NCBI GenBank assembly: GCA_019912385.1 | Contig: JAIOIW010000031.1 | Coordinates: forward strand, 1-64,000 | Direction of reading: 5' to 3' | Source: Notoacmeibacter sp. | GTDB taxonomy: Bacteria > Pseudomonadota > Alphaproteobacteria > Rhizobiales > Rhizobiaceae | DNA length: 64,000 nucleotides | Shown: positions 39,549-47,133 of the stretch, in pieces | Numbering within the stretch: position 1 is the stretch's first letter | Layout of the letters: each line of letters starts with the position of its first letter | Made by a program: the position numbers and the translations under genes | Notes under the pieces: model-generated | The model's database searches: none | Told to the model about the DNA's origin: nothing | What the model saw: the letters and a program-made list of their open reading frames with translations, nothing else

Positions 39549-40849
39549 TGGTATCTCCTGATGACGCGTCTGGTCTTGCCCTCGGTCAGCGGAAAGGAAC
39601 CGGCGGGCAGCACGGTGACATGAGCGGTTGCGCCCAGCTTGGCCTTGATCGAGGCCTCAACTTCACGGGCGAGATCGGGCGGTGCCTCGCGGCCGCGGGC
39701 AAGCTCGACGGAAACCGGAAGCCGGTCATAGGGCGGCGGGTTGTCGAGGATGATGCGGTAATCACCCGACAAAGCGTCGAACCCGCTGACAACGGCACCG
39801 ACCATGGTAGGGAACATGTTCAGCCCACGCACGACGATCATGTCGTCAGAACGGCCGACGACGCGGAAACGGAAACCGGTCCGCCCGCACCGGCAAGGGG
39901 CGGTCTCGTCCACCGCGATTATGTCGCCGGTGCGAAACCGCACGAGCGGCTGGCAATCGCGGATAAGGTGGGTGAGCACGAGTTCGCCCGTCGCGCCGGC
40001 TTTGAACGCCAGCGGCGATCCGGACTCGGGCTCGACCAATTCGGGGTGGAGCACGTCGGCGGCCAGGAAATGGAGCCGCGTGTCGTGCTCGCACTGGGCT
40101 GCGAAATTAGACAGCACGTCGGAGACACCGTAGTTGGCGTTGCGCGGCTCCATGCCCCAGACCTCTTTCAGGCGGGCACGGAAAGCGGGATCGTCCAAGG
40201 CAGCCTCGCCGCCGAAAAGGCCAAGTTTCAAGCCCAGGTCGCGCGGTTTCAGGTCCGGGAACTTCTCGGCGATCACGCGTTCCAGCACAGCGGGATAGGA
40301 GGGCGTGCAGGAGATCGCCGAAATGCCCACCTCTCGGATCGTGCGGATGAGCAGTTCCGTCGATCCGACGCCGAACGGCACGACGAGGGCGCCGGTTGCC
40401 TCCAGCGTCAGGTGATCGGTCACGCCGCCCATCCACATCTGGTAGTTCAGGCAGTGAACGACGGTGTGGTCCGGCGTCAGGCCGGCCGCGCGCTGGCTGC
40501 GGCCGCCGACGATCTGCGTGATTTCGCAATCGCGGGCCGATAGCGCAAGGTTCATGGCCTGGCCGGTCGTACCCGAGGTGCGGTGCAGGCGAACAGCCTG
40601 GGCGCGGGGCGCGGCAAGGTAATTGCCGAAGGGCGGGTGCTGCGCCTGCGCGGAGCGCAATTGCGACTTGTCGGAGAGCGGCAGTTCCGGCAAGTCGCGC
40701 AGATCTTGCGGAGGGGCCTTGCCGCTCCACAGGTCGCGATAGAATTCCGACCGTGCCGCGACATGCTCGCGCTGCGAGCGCCAGGCTTCCCGCTGGTGCG
40801 GCTGCAACTCATCCGCGGTCATCCATTCGGCGTTTCCGATCACTGTCAC
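39545..40849 (-). CDS. Phenylacetate-CoA ligase-like AMP-forming ligase (PaaK family)
   Basis: 434 residues, the PaaK length. ATP/AMP site RLHRTSGTTGQAMNL near residue 88; GLKLGLFGGEAALDD near 205; NYGVSDVLSNFAAQCEH; and the C-terminal hinge RFRTGDIIAVDETAPCRCGRTG... GRSDDMIVVRGLNMFP, which includes the Cys-rich loop typical of the family. Activates an aryl acid to its CoA thioester; the substrate need not be phenylacetate. A GTG start at 40849 overlaps the tetR stop (GTGA). Confidence 0.88.
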   Translation of the reverse strand: MTVIGNAEWMTADELQPHQREAWRSQREHVAARSEFYRDLWSGKAPPQDLRDLPELPLSDKSQLRSAQAQHPPFGNYLAAPRAQAVRLHRTSGTTGQAMNLALSARDCEITQIVGGRSQRAAGLTPDHTVVHCLNYQMWMGGVTDHLTLEATGALVVPFGVGSTELLIRTIREVGISAISCTPSYPAVLERVIAEKFPDLKPRDLGLKLGLFGGEAALDDPAFRARLKEVWGMEPRNANYGVSDVLSNFAAQCEHDTRLHFLAADVLHPELVEPESGSPLAFKAGATGELVLTHLIRDCQPLVRFRTGDIIAVDETAPCRCGRTGFRFRVVGRSDDMIVVRGLNMFPTMVGAVVSGFDALSGDYRIILDNPPPYDRLPVSVELARGREAPPDLAREVEASIKAKLGATAHVTVLPAGSFPLTEGKTRRVIRRYQ

Positions 40850-41541
40850 GGCTCCATGCCCCGCTTCCAGATCAGGCTCAGCGTGTTCACCACGTCAGCC
40901 TTGTCGCTTGAAATTGCCTGCATCGTCGGATCCTGCGACAGTAACAGGCCCGCCAGATACTGGTCGGTCATGCCGCCCAGCGCATAGGCGCGCCGCATCA
41001 GTTCCTCGTGCCCGACGCTGGCGGCGCGGCCCTCGCGGGAAAGGCGCCGCTCGACAGCGGCGACGACGGTCCCGATCCATTCGCGGTTCAGCCTGTGGAA
41101 GGCTTCGCGGGTTTCCGGAAATCCGTCGAGATGATTGACAAGGCTTTTCATGAGGCCGCGGTTCTGCTGGAACAGCTCGAAATAGGCGCCGGTTGCCGCG
41201 CGAATCGTGTCGTCTGGATTGTCGTGGCCGGCTGCCCGCATGACCTTCTGCACGAAATGGACGAAACCCAGGGTGAGGTCGCCAAGGAGCGCATTGCGGT
41301 CGGAGAAATAGATGTAGAAGGTTCCGTGTGCGATTTTTGCCTGCTTGCAGATCGCGCTGACCGTCAATTCCCGCGGCGCGACATTGTCGAGCAACCGGCA
41401 GGTTGCGATGCGGATGAGAGCGCTGGTTCGCTCGCCCTTCTTCTTCCCCCTGGCTGCGCGTTCGAGTTCCGTGCGGTAGCTGAATGCCGCCTCCGTTGCT
41501 TCCTCGTGAATTCCCGTTGTTGCGGCAAGAGGCGACATCAT
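40846..41541 (-). CDS. TetR family transcriptional regulator
   Basis: 231 residues from ATG 41541 (MMSPLAATTG). Earlier in-frame starts (ATG 41577, TTG 41592) would place the likely operator inside the gene, so I prefer 41541, though its ribosome site is weak. The N-terminal HTH is LLDNVAPRELTVSAICKQAKIAHGTFYIYFSDRNALL (in parts, about residues 50-85); the rest is a helical ligand domain. First gene of the ligase/crotonase operon and divergent from a second ligase and a thiolase gene, so it probably represses both arms, released by an acyl-CoA. Confidence 0.88.
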   Translation of the reverse strand: MMSPLAATTGIHEEATEAAFSYRTELERAARGKKKGERTSALIRIATCRLLDNVAPRELTVSAICKQAKIAHGTFYIYFSDRNALLGDLTLGFVHFVQKVMRAAGHDNPDDTIRAATGAYFELFQQNRGLMKSLVNHLDGFPETREAFHRLNREWIGTVVAAVERRLSREGRAASVGHEELMRRAYALGGMTDQYLAGLLLSQDPTMQAISSDKADVVNTLSLIWKRGMEP

Positions 41542-41561
41542 CCGGTCCGTATGATATGAAT

Positions 41562-41577
41562 ATGACATCATAGTCAT
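41562..41577. promoter_or_regulatory. Candidate TetR operator
   Basis: ATGACATCATAGTCAT has inverted arms ATGAC/GTCAT around a 6-base centre, directly upstream of the TetR start. The rest of the 41593-41777 spacer is markedly AT-rich (for example around 41690-41760) and should contain the promoter of the divergent ligase-thiolase pair. Confidence 0.5.
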
Positions 41578-41777
41578 AATTATACCCGCCAAATGTCAAG
41601 CGGTTTGTATCGCATGGCTTCTCGCGGATGGTTGGTAATCAAGGACTGCGGGCGAGCGAGTGGGGTTCAGTCCTCTTGATTGTGCATTTTTTTTCATAAT
41701 TGTTGCAAATGCTATAAATATGTGAATTATATTGCACGAAAAGATAATCCCAAATATGAATCATGGGAGTATGGGAT

Positions 41778-43634
41778 ATGGGAGGGAGACCTCTGGAGCC
41801 GGCGTCCGCTGGCGAAGCCTTGTTTGCCGCGCCACGCGTGGAACTGTCGCGGAAGAGTGACGGCACGATTTATCTGCGCAGCGCCCATGAGCTCACGGAG
41901 CCTTCGCGATGCATCGGCGACTGGCTTGTCGAGTGGGCGGCGAAAACCCCGGATGCCGTCTGTGTTGCCGAGAAGAAGCCGGACGGATCGTGGCGCAGAC
42001 TCACCTATGCCGAGGTTCTGAAGGATGTCAGGGCGATCGCCGGCTGGCTTCTGAAAAGCGAAGCGAGCCCGCAGCGGCCCGTCGCCGTCCTGTCGGAAAA
42101 TGCAGTCGACCATGCGCTGCTTGCGCTCGCCGCGATGCATGCGGGCATTCCGGTGGCGACGGTTTCGACCGCCTATTCTCTGATGTCGAAAGACCACGCG
42201 AAACTGAAAGCAATGATCGAATTGCTCGATCCGGGCCTGATCTACGTTTCCGACACCAACACCTATGGCGGTGCACTGGCGGCAATCGAAGGCTTGCACG
42301 CGGCGAGCATCGTCGCTTCAAGCGTCGCGCCGGGAGACGTGTTCGGAGCGGTCCGTTTCGCGGATGCGCGCGATACCGCCAATGAGGCGGCCGTGGACGA
42401 AGCCTTTGCCGCGGTCGGGCCGGATACCATTGCCAAGCTGCTGTTCACTTCGGGGTCCACTGGCACGCCCAAGGCGGTGATCAACACCCACAGGATGCTG
42501 ACCACGAACCAGGAGGCCAATCGCGTCGTCTGGCCGTTCCTGACCCGCAAGCCGCCGGTGGTTGTCGACTGGCTGCCCTGGAGCCATACTTTCGGCGCCA
42601 ATTTCACCACCAATCTCGTGCTGCGCAACGGCGGCGCGCTTTATATCGACGATGGCAAGCCGGCGCCGCCGCTGATCGGCCGCACGGCCGCCAATATCAA
42701 GGAAATCCGGCCGACCATCAGCTTCAATGTGCCGCGCGGCTACGACATGCTGATCCACGAACTGGAGAACGATCCGGAATTCAGTGATGCGTTCTTCAAC
42801 ATGGACCTGGTCTTCTACGCCGCCGCGGCGCTGCCGAAGACGATCTGGGACAAGCTCATCGAGCTTTCGCTCAAGGCGAAGGGCAGGGTGGTGCCGCTCG
42901 TTGCCGCCTGGGGCTCCACCGAAACGGCGCCGCTGTCGACCAGTTGCCATTTCCAGGCCGAGACGACCGGCAATATCGGCGTGCCCGTGCCGGGAACGGA
43001 GTTGAAGCTTGTCCCGAACGGCGACAAGCTGGAGGTGCGGGTCAAGGGACCGAACGTAACGCCCGGCTATTTCCGGTTCGAGGAAATGACGAAGAAGGCT
43101 TTCGACGAGGAAGGCTTCTACATCATGGGTGACGCGGTGCGCTTCGCCGATCCGAACGATCCGGACAAGGGCCTGTTCTTCGATGGCCGAGTCAGCGAGG
43201 ACTTCAAGCTGTCGTCGGGAACATGGGTCAGCGTCGGTGATATCCGTATCGCCGGCATCGACGCACTGTCGCCGGTGGCGCAGGATATCGTCGTTACAGG
43301 GCACGACCACGACGAGATCGGTTTCCTCGTCTTCCCCAACGAGATGGCATGCCGCAGGCTGGCGCAGGCGGATGCGGACGCGCCGCTTGGGGATGTGCTG
43401 GCCAGCGATGCCGTACACGCCTACGTGAAAAATGGGCTTGCCGCGTTGAAGGCGGCCGGCGGCGGTTCGTCGCGCCATGCGACGCGGGCGCGGCTGATGG
43501 CGGTACCGCCCAATCCCGACACGGGCGAGATCACCGACAAGGCCTATCTCAACCAGCGCCAGATCCTCGCCAACCGGGTTGGCGATGTCGAGGCGCTGCA
43601 GGGCGACGATCCGGCAGCCTACATCGCCCTTTGA
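41778..43634 (+). CDS. Feruloyl-CoA synthetase-like AMP-dependent acyl/aryl-CoA ligase
   Basis: 618 residues from ATG 41778, preceded by GGGAG at the right distance (an earlier ATG at 41763 has no ribosome site). ANL superfamily: P-loop LLFTSGSTGTPKAVINTHRM near residue 221, VDWLPWSHTFGANF, AAWGSTETAPLS and the hinge region LFFDGRVSEDFKLSSGTWVS. This long form with the unusual FDGRVSEDFKL hinge is that of feruloyl-CoA synthetases. It probably activates a hydroxycinnamate or related aryl acid. Followed 30 bases later by a thiolase. Confidence 0.87.
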   Translation: MGGRPLEPASAGEALFAAPRVELSRKSDGTIYLRSAHELTEPSRCIGDWLVEWAAKTPDAVCVAEKKPDGSWRRLTYAEVLKDVRAIAGWLLKSEASPQRPVAVLSENAVDHALLALAAMHAGIPVATVSTAYSLMSKDHAKLKAMIELLDPGLIYVSDTNTYGGALAAIEGLHAASIVASSVAPGDVFGAVRFADARDTANEAAVDEAFAAVGPDTIAKLLFTSGSTGTPKAVINTHRMLTTNQEANRVVWPFLTRKPPVVVDWLPWSHTFGANFTTNLVLRNGGALYIDDGKPAPPLIGRTAANIKEIRPTISFNVPRGYDMLIHELENDPEFSDAFFNMDLVFYAAAALPKTIWDKLIELSLKAKGRVVPLVAAWGSTETAPLSTSCHFQAETTGNIGVPVPGTELKLVPNGDKLEVRVKGPNVTPGYFRFEEMTKKAFDEEGFYIMGDAVRFADPNDPDKGLFFDGRVSEDFKLSSGTWVSVGDIRIAGIDALSPVAQDIVVTGHDHDEIGFLVFPNEMACRRLAQADADAPLGDVLASDAVHAYVKNGLAALKAAGGGSSRHATRARLMAVPPNPDTGEITDKAYLNQRQILANRVGDVEALQGDDPAAYIAL

Positions 43635-43664
43635 ACGCTCATCCTCCCCACAAATGAGAACGAC

Positions 43665-44861
43665 ATGACCGCATATATTCCCTATGGCGCCTACTGGTCG
43701 ACGCCTTTTGCGCGCTGGCAGGGCGCTTTTTCCCATCTGCATTCGATGGAGTTCGCCGCCTACGTGGCAAAGAACGCGCTGTCGGAGCGCTCCATCGGGC
43801 TCGACGCCTTCGACTTCGCCGCCTACGGGATGACGGTTCCCCAGAACCGCAGCTTCTATGGCCTGCCCTGGTTCACCGCCATGATGGGGGCCGAACGGCT
43901 CACCGGCCCGACGATCAGCCAGGCCTGTGCGACCGGCGCGCGCCTGCTGGCCACGGCCGCCGGCGAGATCGCGATAGGCGCGGCGCAGGCCGCGTTGATC
44001 GTCTCCGGCGACCGCACATCCAACGGTCCCCACGCCTATTATCCGGCGCCCGCCGGACCGGGCGGCACCGGCGTGTCCGAGGACATCGTTCTCGACAGTT
44101 TCAACAAGGACCCGTTTGCCCGGTGCGCCATGGTGGATACTGCCGAGAACGTGGCGCGGCGTGACGGCATCGACACGCAGGAACAGCACGAGCTGGTTCT
44201 CGCCCGCCATGCGCAGTACCAGGACGCGCTTGCCGACAACCGCGCATTCCAGCTTCGCTACATGGCGGAGAATTTCGATATTCCCGACGTCCGCTACCGC
44301 AAGTCGGTCGGGGTTCTCAACGGCGACGACGGCGTCTATCCGACGACGGCGGAAAAACTCGCCGGCCTCAAGCCGGTGCGCGACGGGGGAACGGTCACGT
44401 TCGCCGCGCAGACGCATCCGGCGGACGGCAGCGCGGGCATGGTGGTCGTTTCGTCGGAGGAGCGCGCGGCCGAATTGTCGCGCGACTCGGCGATCACGAT
44501 CGAACTGGTTTCGACGGGCATGGGTCGCGAAGATGTCGCGCACATGCCGGCCGCACCCATCGCGGCCGCTCGCCGGGCGCTCGACCTTGCCGGCCTCGAG
44601 ATCGGGGATATGGCGGCGATCAAGTCGCACAATCCCTTCGCGGTCAACGACATCGCGTTTGCCCGGGCCTTCGGCATCGACTGGCGGCAGATGAACAATT
44701 ACGGCAGCTCGCTGATCTGGGGCCATCCGCAGGGTCCGACCGCGTTGCGCGCGATGATCGAGATGATCGAGGAACTTGCGATCAAGGGTGGCGGGTACGG
44801 CCTTTACCAGGGCTGTGCGGCGGGCGACTCCGCGATGGCCGTCATCCTCAAAGTGAGCTGA
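43665..44861 (+). CDS. Thiolase family protein (acetyl-CoA acyltransferase)
   Basis: 398 residues. The acylated Cys is in TISQACATGARLLATAAGEIAIG near residue 87; the His is in YGSSLIWGHPQGPTALR near 350; the second Cys lies in YGLYQGCAAGDSAMAVIL at the C-terminus, an atypical variant of CxGGGxG. Likely cleaves a 3-oxoacyl-CoA (for example an aryl 3-ketopropanoyl-CoA) to aroyl-CoA and acetyl-CoA in the same pathway as the adjacent ligase. No 3-hydroxyacyl-CoA dehydrogenase gene is present in the locus. Confidence 0.88.
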   Translation: MTAYIPYGAYWSTPFARWQGAFSHLHSMEFAAYVAKNALSERSIGLDAFDFAAYGMTVPQNRSFYGLPWFTAMMGAERLTGPTISQACATGARLLATAAGEIAIGAAQAALIVSGDRTSNGPHAYYPAPAGPGGTGVSEDIVLDSFNKDPFARCAMVDTAENVARRDGIDTQEQHELVLARHAQYQDALADNRAFQLRYMAENFDIPDVRYRKSVGVLNGDDGVYPTTAEKLAGLKPVRDGGTVTFAAQTHPADGSAGMVVVSSEERAAELSRDSAITIELVSTGMGREDVAHMPAAPIAAARRALDLAGLEIGDMAAIKSHNPFAVNDIAFARAFGIDWRQMNNYGSSLIWGHPQGPTALRAMIEMIEELAIKGGGYGLYQGCAAGDSAMAVILKVS

Positions 44862-44997
44862 TCGGACTTCAGGCCGGATGTTTTGCGCTGGAAGCGGTGC
44901 CGTCGCATTTGATACGCGGCGGCAGGAGACGGCAGGCGGGGGAGTTTGTGCCCGCCGCGAAATCCGCAACGGCTCGGCAATCGTCCGGACCGCAATC

Positions 44998-45774
44998 TCA
45001 GTGCAGGGTCTGTTGCATCTCCGCGCCGCGATCATATGTGCAAAGCTCGACACGGTTACGGCCGTTACGCTTGGCGTTATAAAGTTCCTCATCGGCGCCG
45101 CGATAGAGTTCGCTGAACGGCGCACGGTTGTCGAAAATCACGCCGCCGACGCTCACCGACAAAGGATGGCTTTGACCGCCGGCAATGAACGCGGCGTTGT
45201 TGACAGCCGATCTGATGCGTTCAGCAATGACGGGAATGCGATCTGCCGGCTGCCCGGGGATGAACACGCAAAATTCCTCGCCCCCGAACCGCCCGACCAG
45301 GTCGGTTCCGCGAACGGTGGCGGAAATGGTGTTGGCAACGAGTTTGAGCGCCTCGTCGCCCATGTCGTGCCCGAAGCGGTCGTTGACGGCCTTGAAATGA
45401 TCGACGTCGATGACGAGCAATGCACCGTGCTTCGGCGCAACCGCTTCGTCGACAAGCTTGAGATATCCCTCGACCATCTCCGTGAATGCCCGGCGATTGA
45501 GCAGAGAGGTGAGGCTATCGGTCGACGCGATGGTCATCAGTTCGTGATGGGCGATCGAAAGCTGGCGCATCTTGCTCAGAAGAAAGTAGAAAAGCGGCGG
45601 TGCGAGAAGCAGGGGGATGATGAGGTTGTTGAGGGGGGCGCTGCCCCACTGCCAGGTTCCGCCGGCCAGGGAGTAGCTGTCGAAAGCGAACGAAAAGCCT
45701 ATGCAAGTCACGGTTCCAAGCACCGTGATTGCGTAAATGCGGGCTCGTCCTCTTGCCGACCAATCCAGTTTCAT
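44998..45774 (-). CDS. Diguanylate cyclase with GGDEF domain
   Basis: 258 residues from ATG 45774 (an upstream ATG at 45840 is possible). Two membrane segments (IYAITVLGTVTCIGFSFAF and NNLIIPLLLAPPLFYFLL), then a GGDEF domain starting TDSLTSLLNRRAF. The active site reads GGEEF, and an inhibitory RxxD site (RGTD) lies five residues before it, so product inhibition is expected. Makes cyclic di-GMP from GTP at the inner membrane; no separate sensor domain is visible. Confidence 0.92.
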   Translation of the reverse strand: MKLDWSARGRARIYAITVLGTVTCIGFSFAFDSYSLAGGTWQWGSAPLNNLIIPLLLAPPLFYFLLSKMRQLSIAHHELMTIASTDSLTSLLNRRAFTEMVEGYLKLVDEAVAPKHGALLVIDVDHFKAVNDRFGHDMGDEALKLVANTISATVRGTDLVGRFGGEEFCVFIPGQPADRIPVIAERIRSAVNNAAFIAGGQSHPLSVSVGGVIFDNRAPFSELYRGADEELYNAKRNGRNRVELCTYDRGAEMQQTLH

Positions 45775-45999
45775 GTGGCAGGTCCAATCTCTGCGCCAGG
45801 CGCAAGGATGGGCGAAAACCACTAACAAATACCTGATCATCGCGTGCGGAACGAATAATTCTGCCAGAGGCGATCATAAGGGTAATCGTGGGGCCGCCGC
45901 TCGGACAGGATGCCCGTTCCAACCGGTCTTGTCGGTCTCACGGTTCCAGGGAACGGCGGGAAGGGGACCGTGCGCGGGCTCGGTCCGGCGCCAATACGC

Positions 46000-46416
46000 T
46001 TAATGCTCGCCCGTGCACCGGCCGTGGTGCGACAGGGCCTCGATGACCCGGCAGTCGCCGACCGCGCTGCCCGATGTGCAACAGCCTGCGATGCGTTCCA
46101 GCTCGCTTTCCAGGCGCTTCAAACGGGCGATGCGTGCGCGCACCGCAGCAAGCTGGTCGGCGGCGATCTTGTCGGCGTCGGCGCAGGACTGCCCGGGATG
46201 GCGCGAGAGGCGGATCAAGGCGCGTACCGCGTCGAGGGGAAAACCGAGGTCGCGGGCGTGGCGGATGAAGGCAAGCCGGTCCACTTCACCCTGGCCATAG
46301 CGACGCTGGTTGCCGGCCGTGCGGCCGGGATCATCCAGCAGCCCGATCGTCTCGTAGTAGCGGATGGTCGGTACCTTTACGCCGGTTGCCCGCGCAACCT
46401 CGCCGATGGAAAACAT
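46000..46416 (-). CDS. MerR family heavy-metal-responsive regulator (CadR/PbrR/ZntR type)
   Basis: 138 residues from ATG 46416 (MFSIGEVARATGV) after AAGGGG. HTH VPTIRYYETIGLL at residues about 14-26, a long coiled-coil helix, and a C-terminal metal loop with CCTSGSAVGDC and a final Cys/His-rich tail (LSHHGRC), plus a Cys near 80 (GQSCADADKI). This is the CadR/PbrR/ZntR layout for divalent Cd, Pb or Zn. It diverges from the efflux gene, with a MerR-type stretched promoter between. Confidence 0.92.
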   Translation of the reverse strand: MFSIGEVARATGVKVPTIRYYETIGLLDDPGRTAGNQRRYGQGEVDRLAFIRHARDLGFPLDAVRALIRLSRHPGQSCADADKIAADQLAAVRARIARLKRLESELERIAGCCTSGSAVGDCRVIEALSHHGRCTGEH

Positions 46417-46427
46417 AGGACGACCCC

Positions 46428-46458
46428 TTGAACCTATAGCCACTAGAGAGATTAGGTT
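46428..46458 (+). promoter_or_regulatory. MerR-type promoter with 19-base spacer and dyad
   Basis: TTGAAC (46428-46433) and TAGGTT (46453-46458) are separated by 19 bases, the overlong spacing used by MerR-family activators. The spacer contains the imperfect dyad CTATAG-CCA-CTAGAG, like known ZntR/CadR operators. It drives the efflux gene at 46488. Confidence 0.7.
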
Positions 46459-46487
46459 GTAACCGACAACATTCAAGAGGTCTTGCG

Positions 46488-47108
46488 ATGGGCTCCTGCT
46501 GCGATCATGACAGTGCGCAATTCGAAGGGCTGTCGGCCGATTACAAGCGCCGGCTTTGGGCGGTGATCGCCATCAACGCGTCGATGTTCCTCGTGGAAAT
46601 GACCGCCGGACAGCTTGCGGGCAGCCAGGCGTTGCAGGCTGACGCGCTGGACTTCCTTGGCGATACGCTGACCTACGGCATTTCGCTTGCCGTCATCGGT
46701 TCTTCCGCGCGGGTGAGGGCGACCGCCGCGCTGGCCAAGGGAATGAGCCTGCTTGCGATGGGCCTGTTCGTGTTCGGCTCCACGCTCTGGCGCGTTTTCG
46801 TCCAGGGCGTGCCGCACGCCGAGGTCATGGGCGCGGTCGGCTTCATGGCGCTGGTCGCCAATCTCGCGTGCGTGCTGTTGCTGATCAAGTACAAGGACGG
46901 AGACGCCAATATCCGTTCCGTTTGGCTGTGCTCGCGCAACGACGCCATCGGCAATGTCGCCGTCATGGCGGCCGCGCTCGGTGTTTGGGGCACGGCGACC
47001 GGCTGGCCCGACCTGATCGTCGCGGCGGTCATGGCGGGGCTGTTCCTGACCTCGGCCTGGCAGATCCTGCGCCAGGCGGCGGGCGAATGGCGGCACGCGG
47101 CGGTCTGA
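46488..47108 (+). CDS. Short cation efflux protein (CDF-like, transmembrane part only)
   Basis: 206 residues: a metal-binding-looking N-terminus MGSCCDHD, then six hydrophobic segments with the CDF site residues ALQADALDFLGDTLTYG (near 48-64) and SRNDAIGNVAVM (near 150). It lacks the C-terminal cytosolic domain of classic CDF transporters, as in the small proteins often paired with CadR-type regulators. Expected to export Zn, Cd or Co across the inner membrane. Confidence 0.86.
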   Translation: MGSCCDHDSAQFEGLSADYKRRLWAVIAINASMFLVEMTAGQLAGSQALQADALDFLGDTLTYGISLAVIGSSARVRATAALAKGMSLLAMGLFVFGSTLWRVFVQGVPHAEVMGAVGFMALVANLACVLLLIKYKDGDANIRSVWLCSRNDAIGNVAVMAAALGVWGTATGWPDLIVAAVMAGLFLTSAWQILRQAAGEWRHAAV

Positions 47109-47126
47109 GGCCGCGAGTTCGCGGCC
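47109..47126. terminator. Hairpin between convergent genes
   Basis: GGCCGCG (47109-47115), loop AGTT, CGCGGCC (47120-47126): a perfect 7-bp stem lying directly after the efflux gene stop and just before the convergent phosphate permease stop. No T-run on either side, so termination is only suggested. Confidence 0.4.
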
Positions 47127-47133
47127 ACCCGTC

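Noticed and set aside
42318-45125. 935-codon minus-strand frame over the ligase and thiolase genes
   Set aside because: Antisense to two recognisable enzymes; no domain visible.
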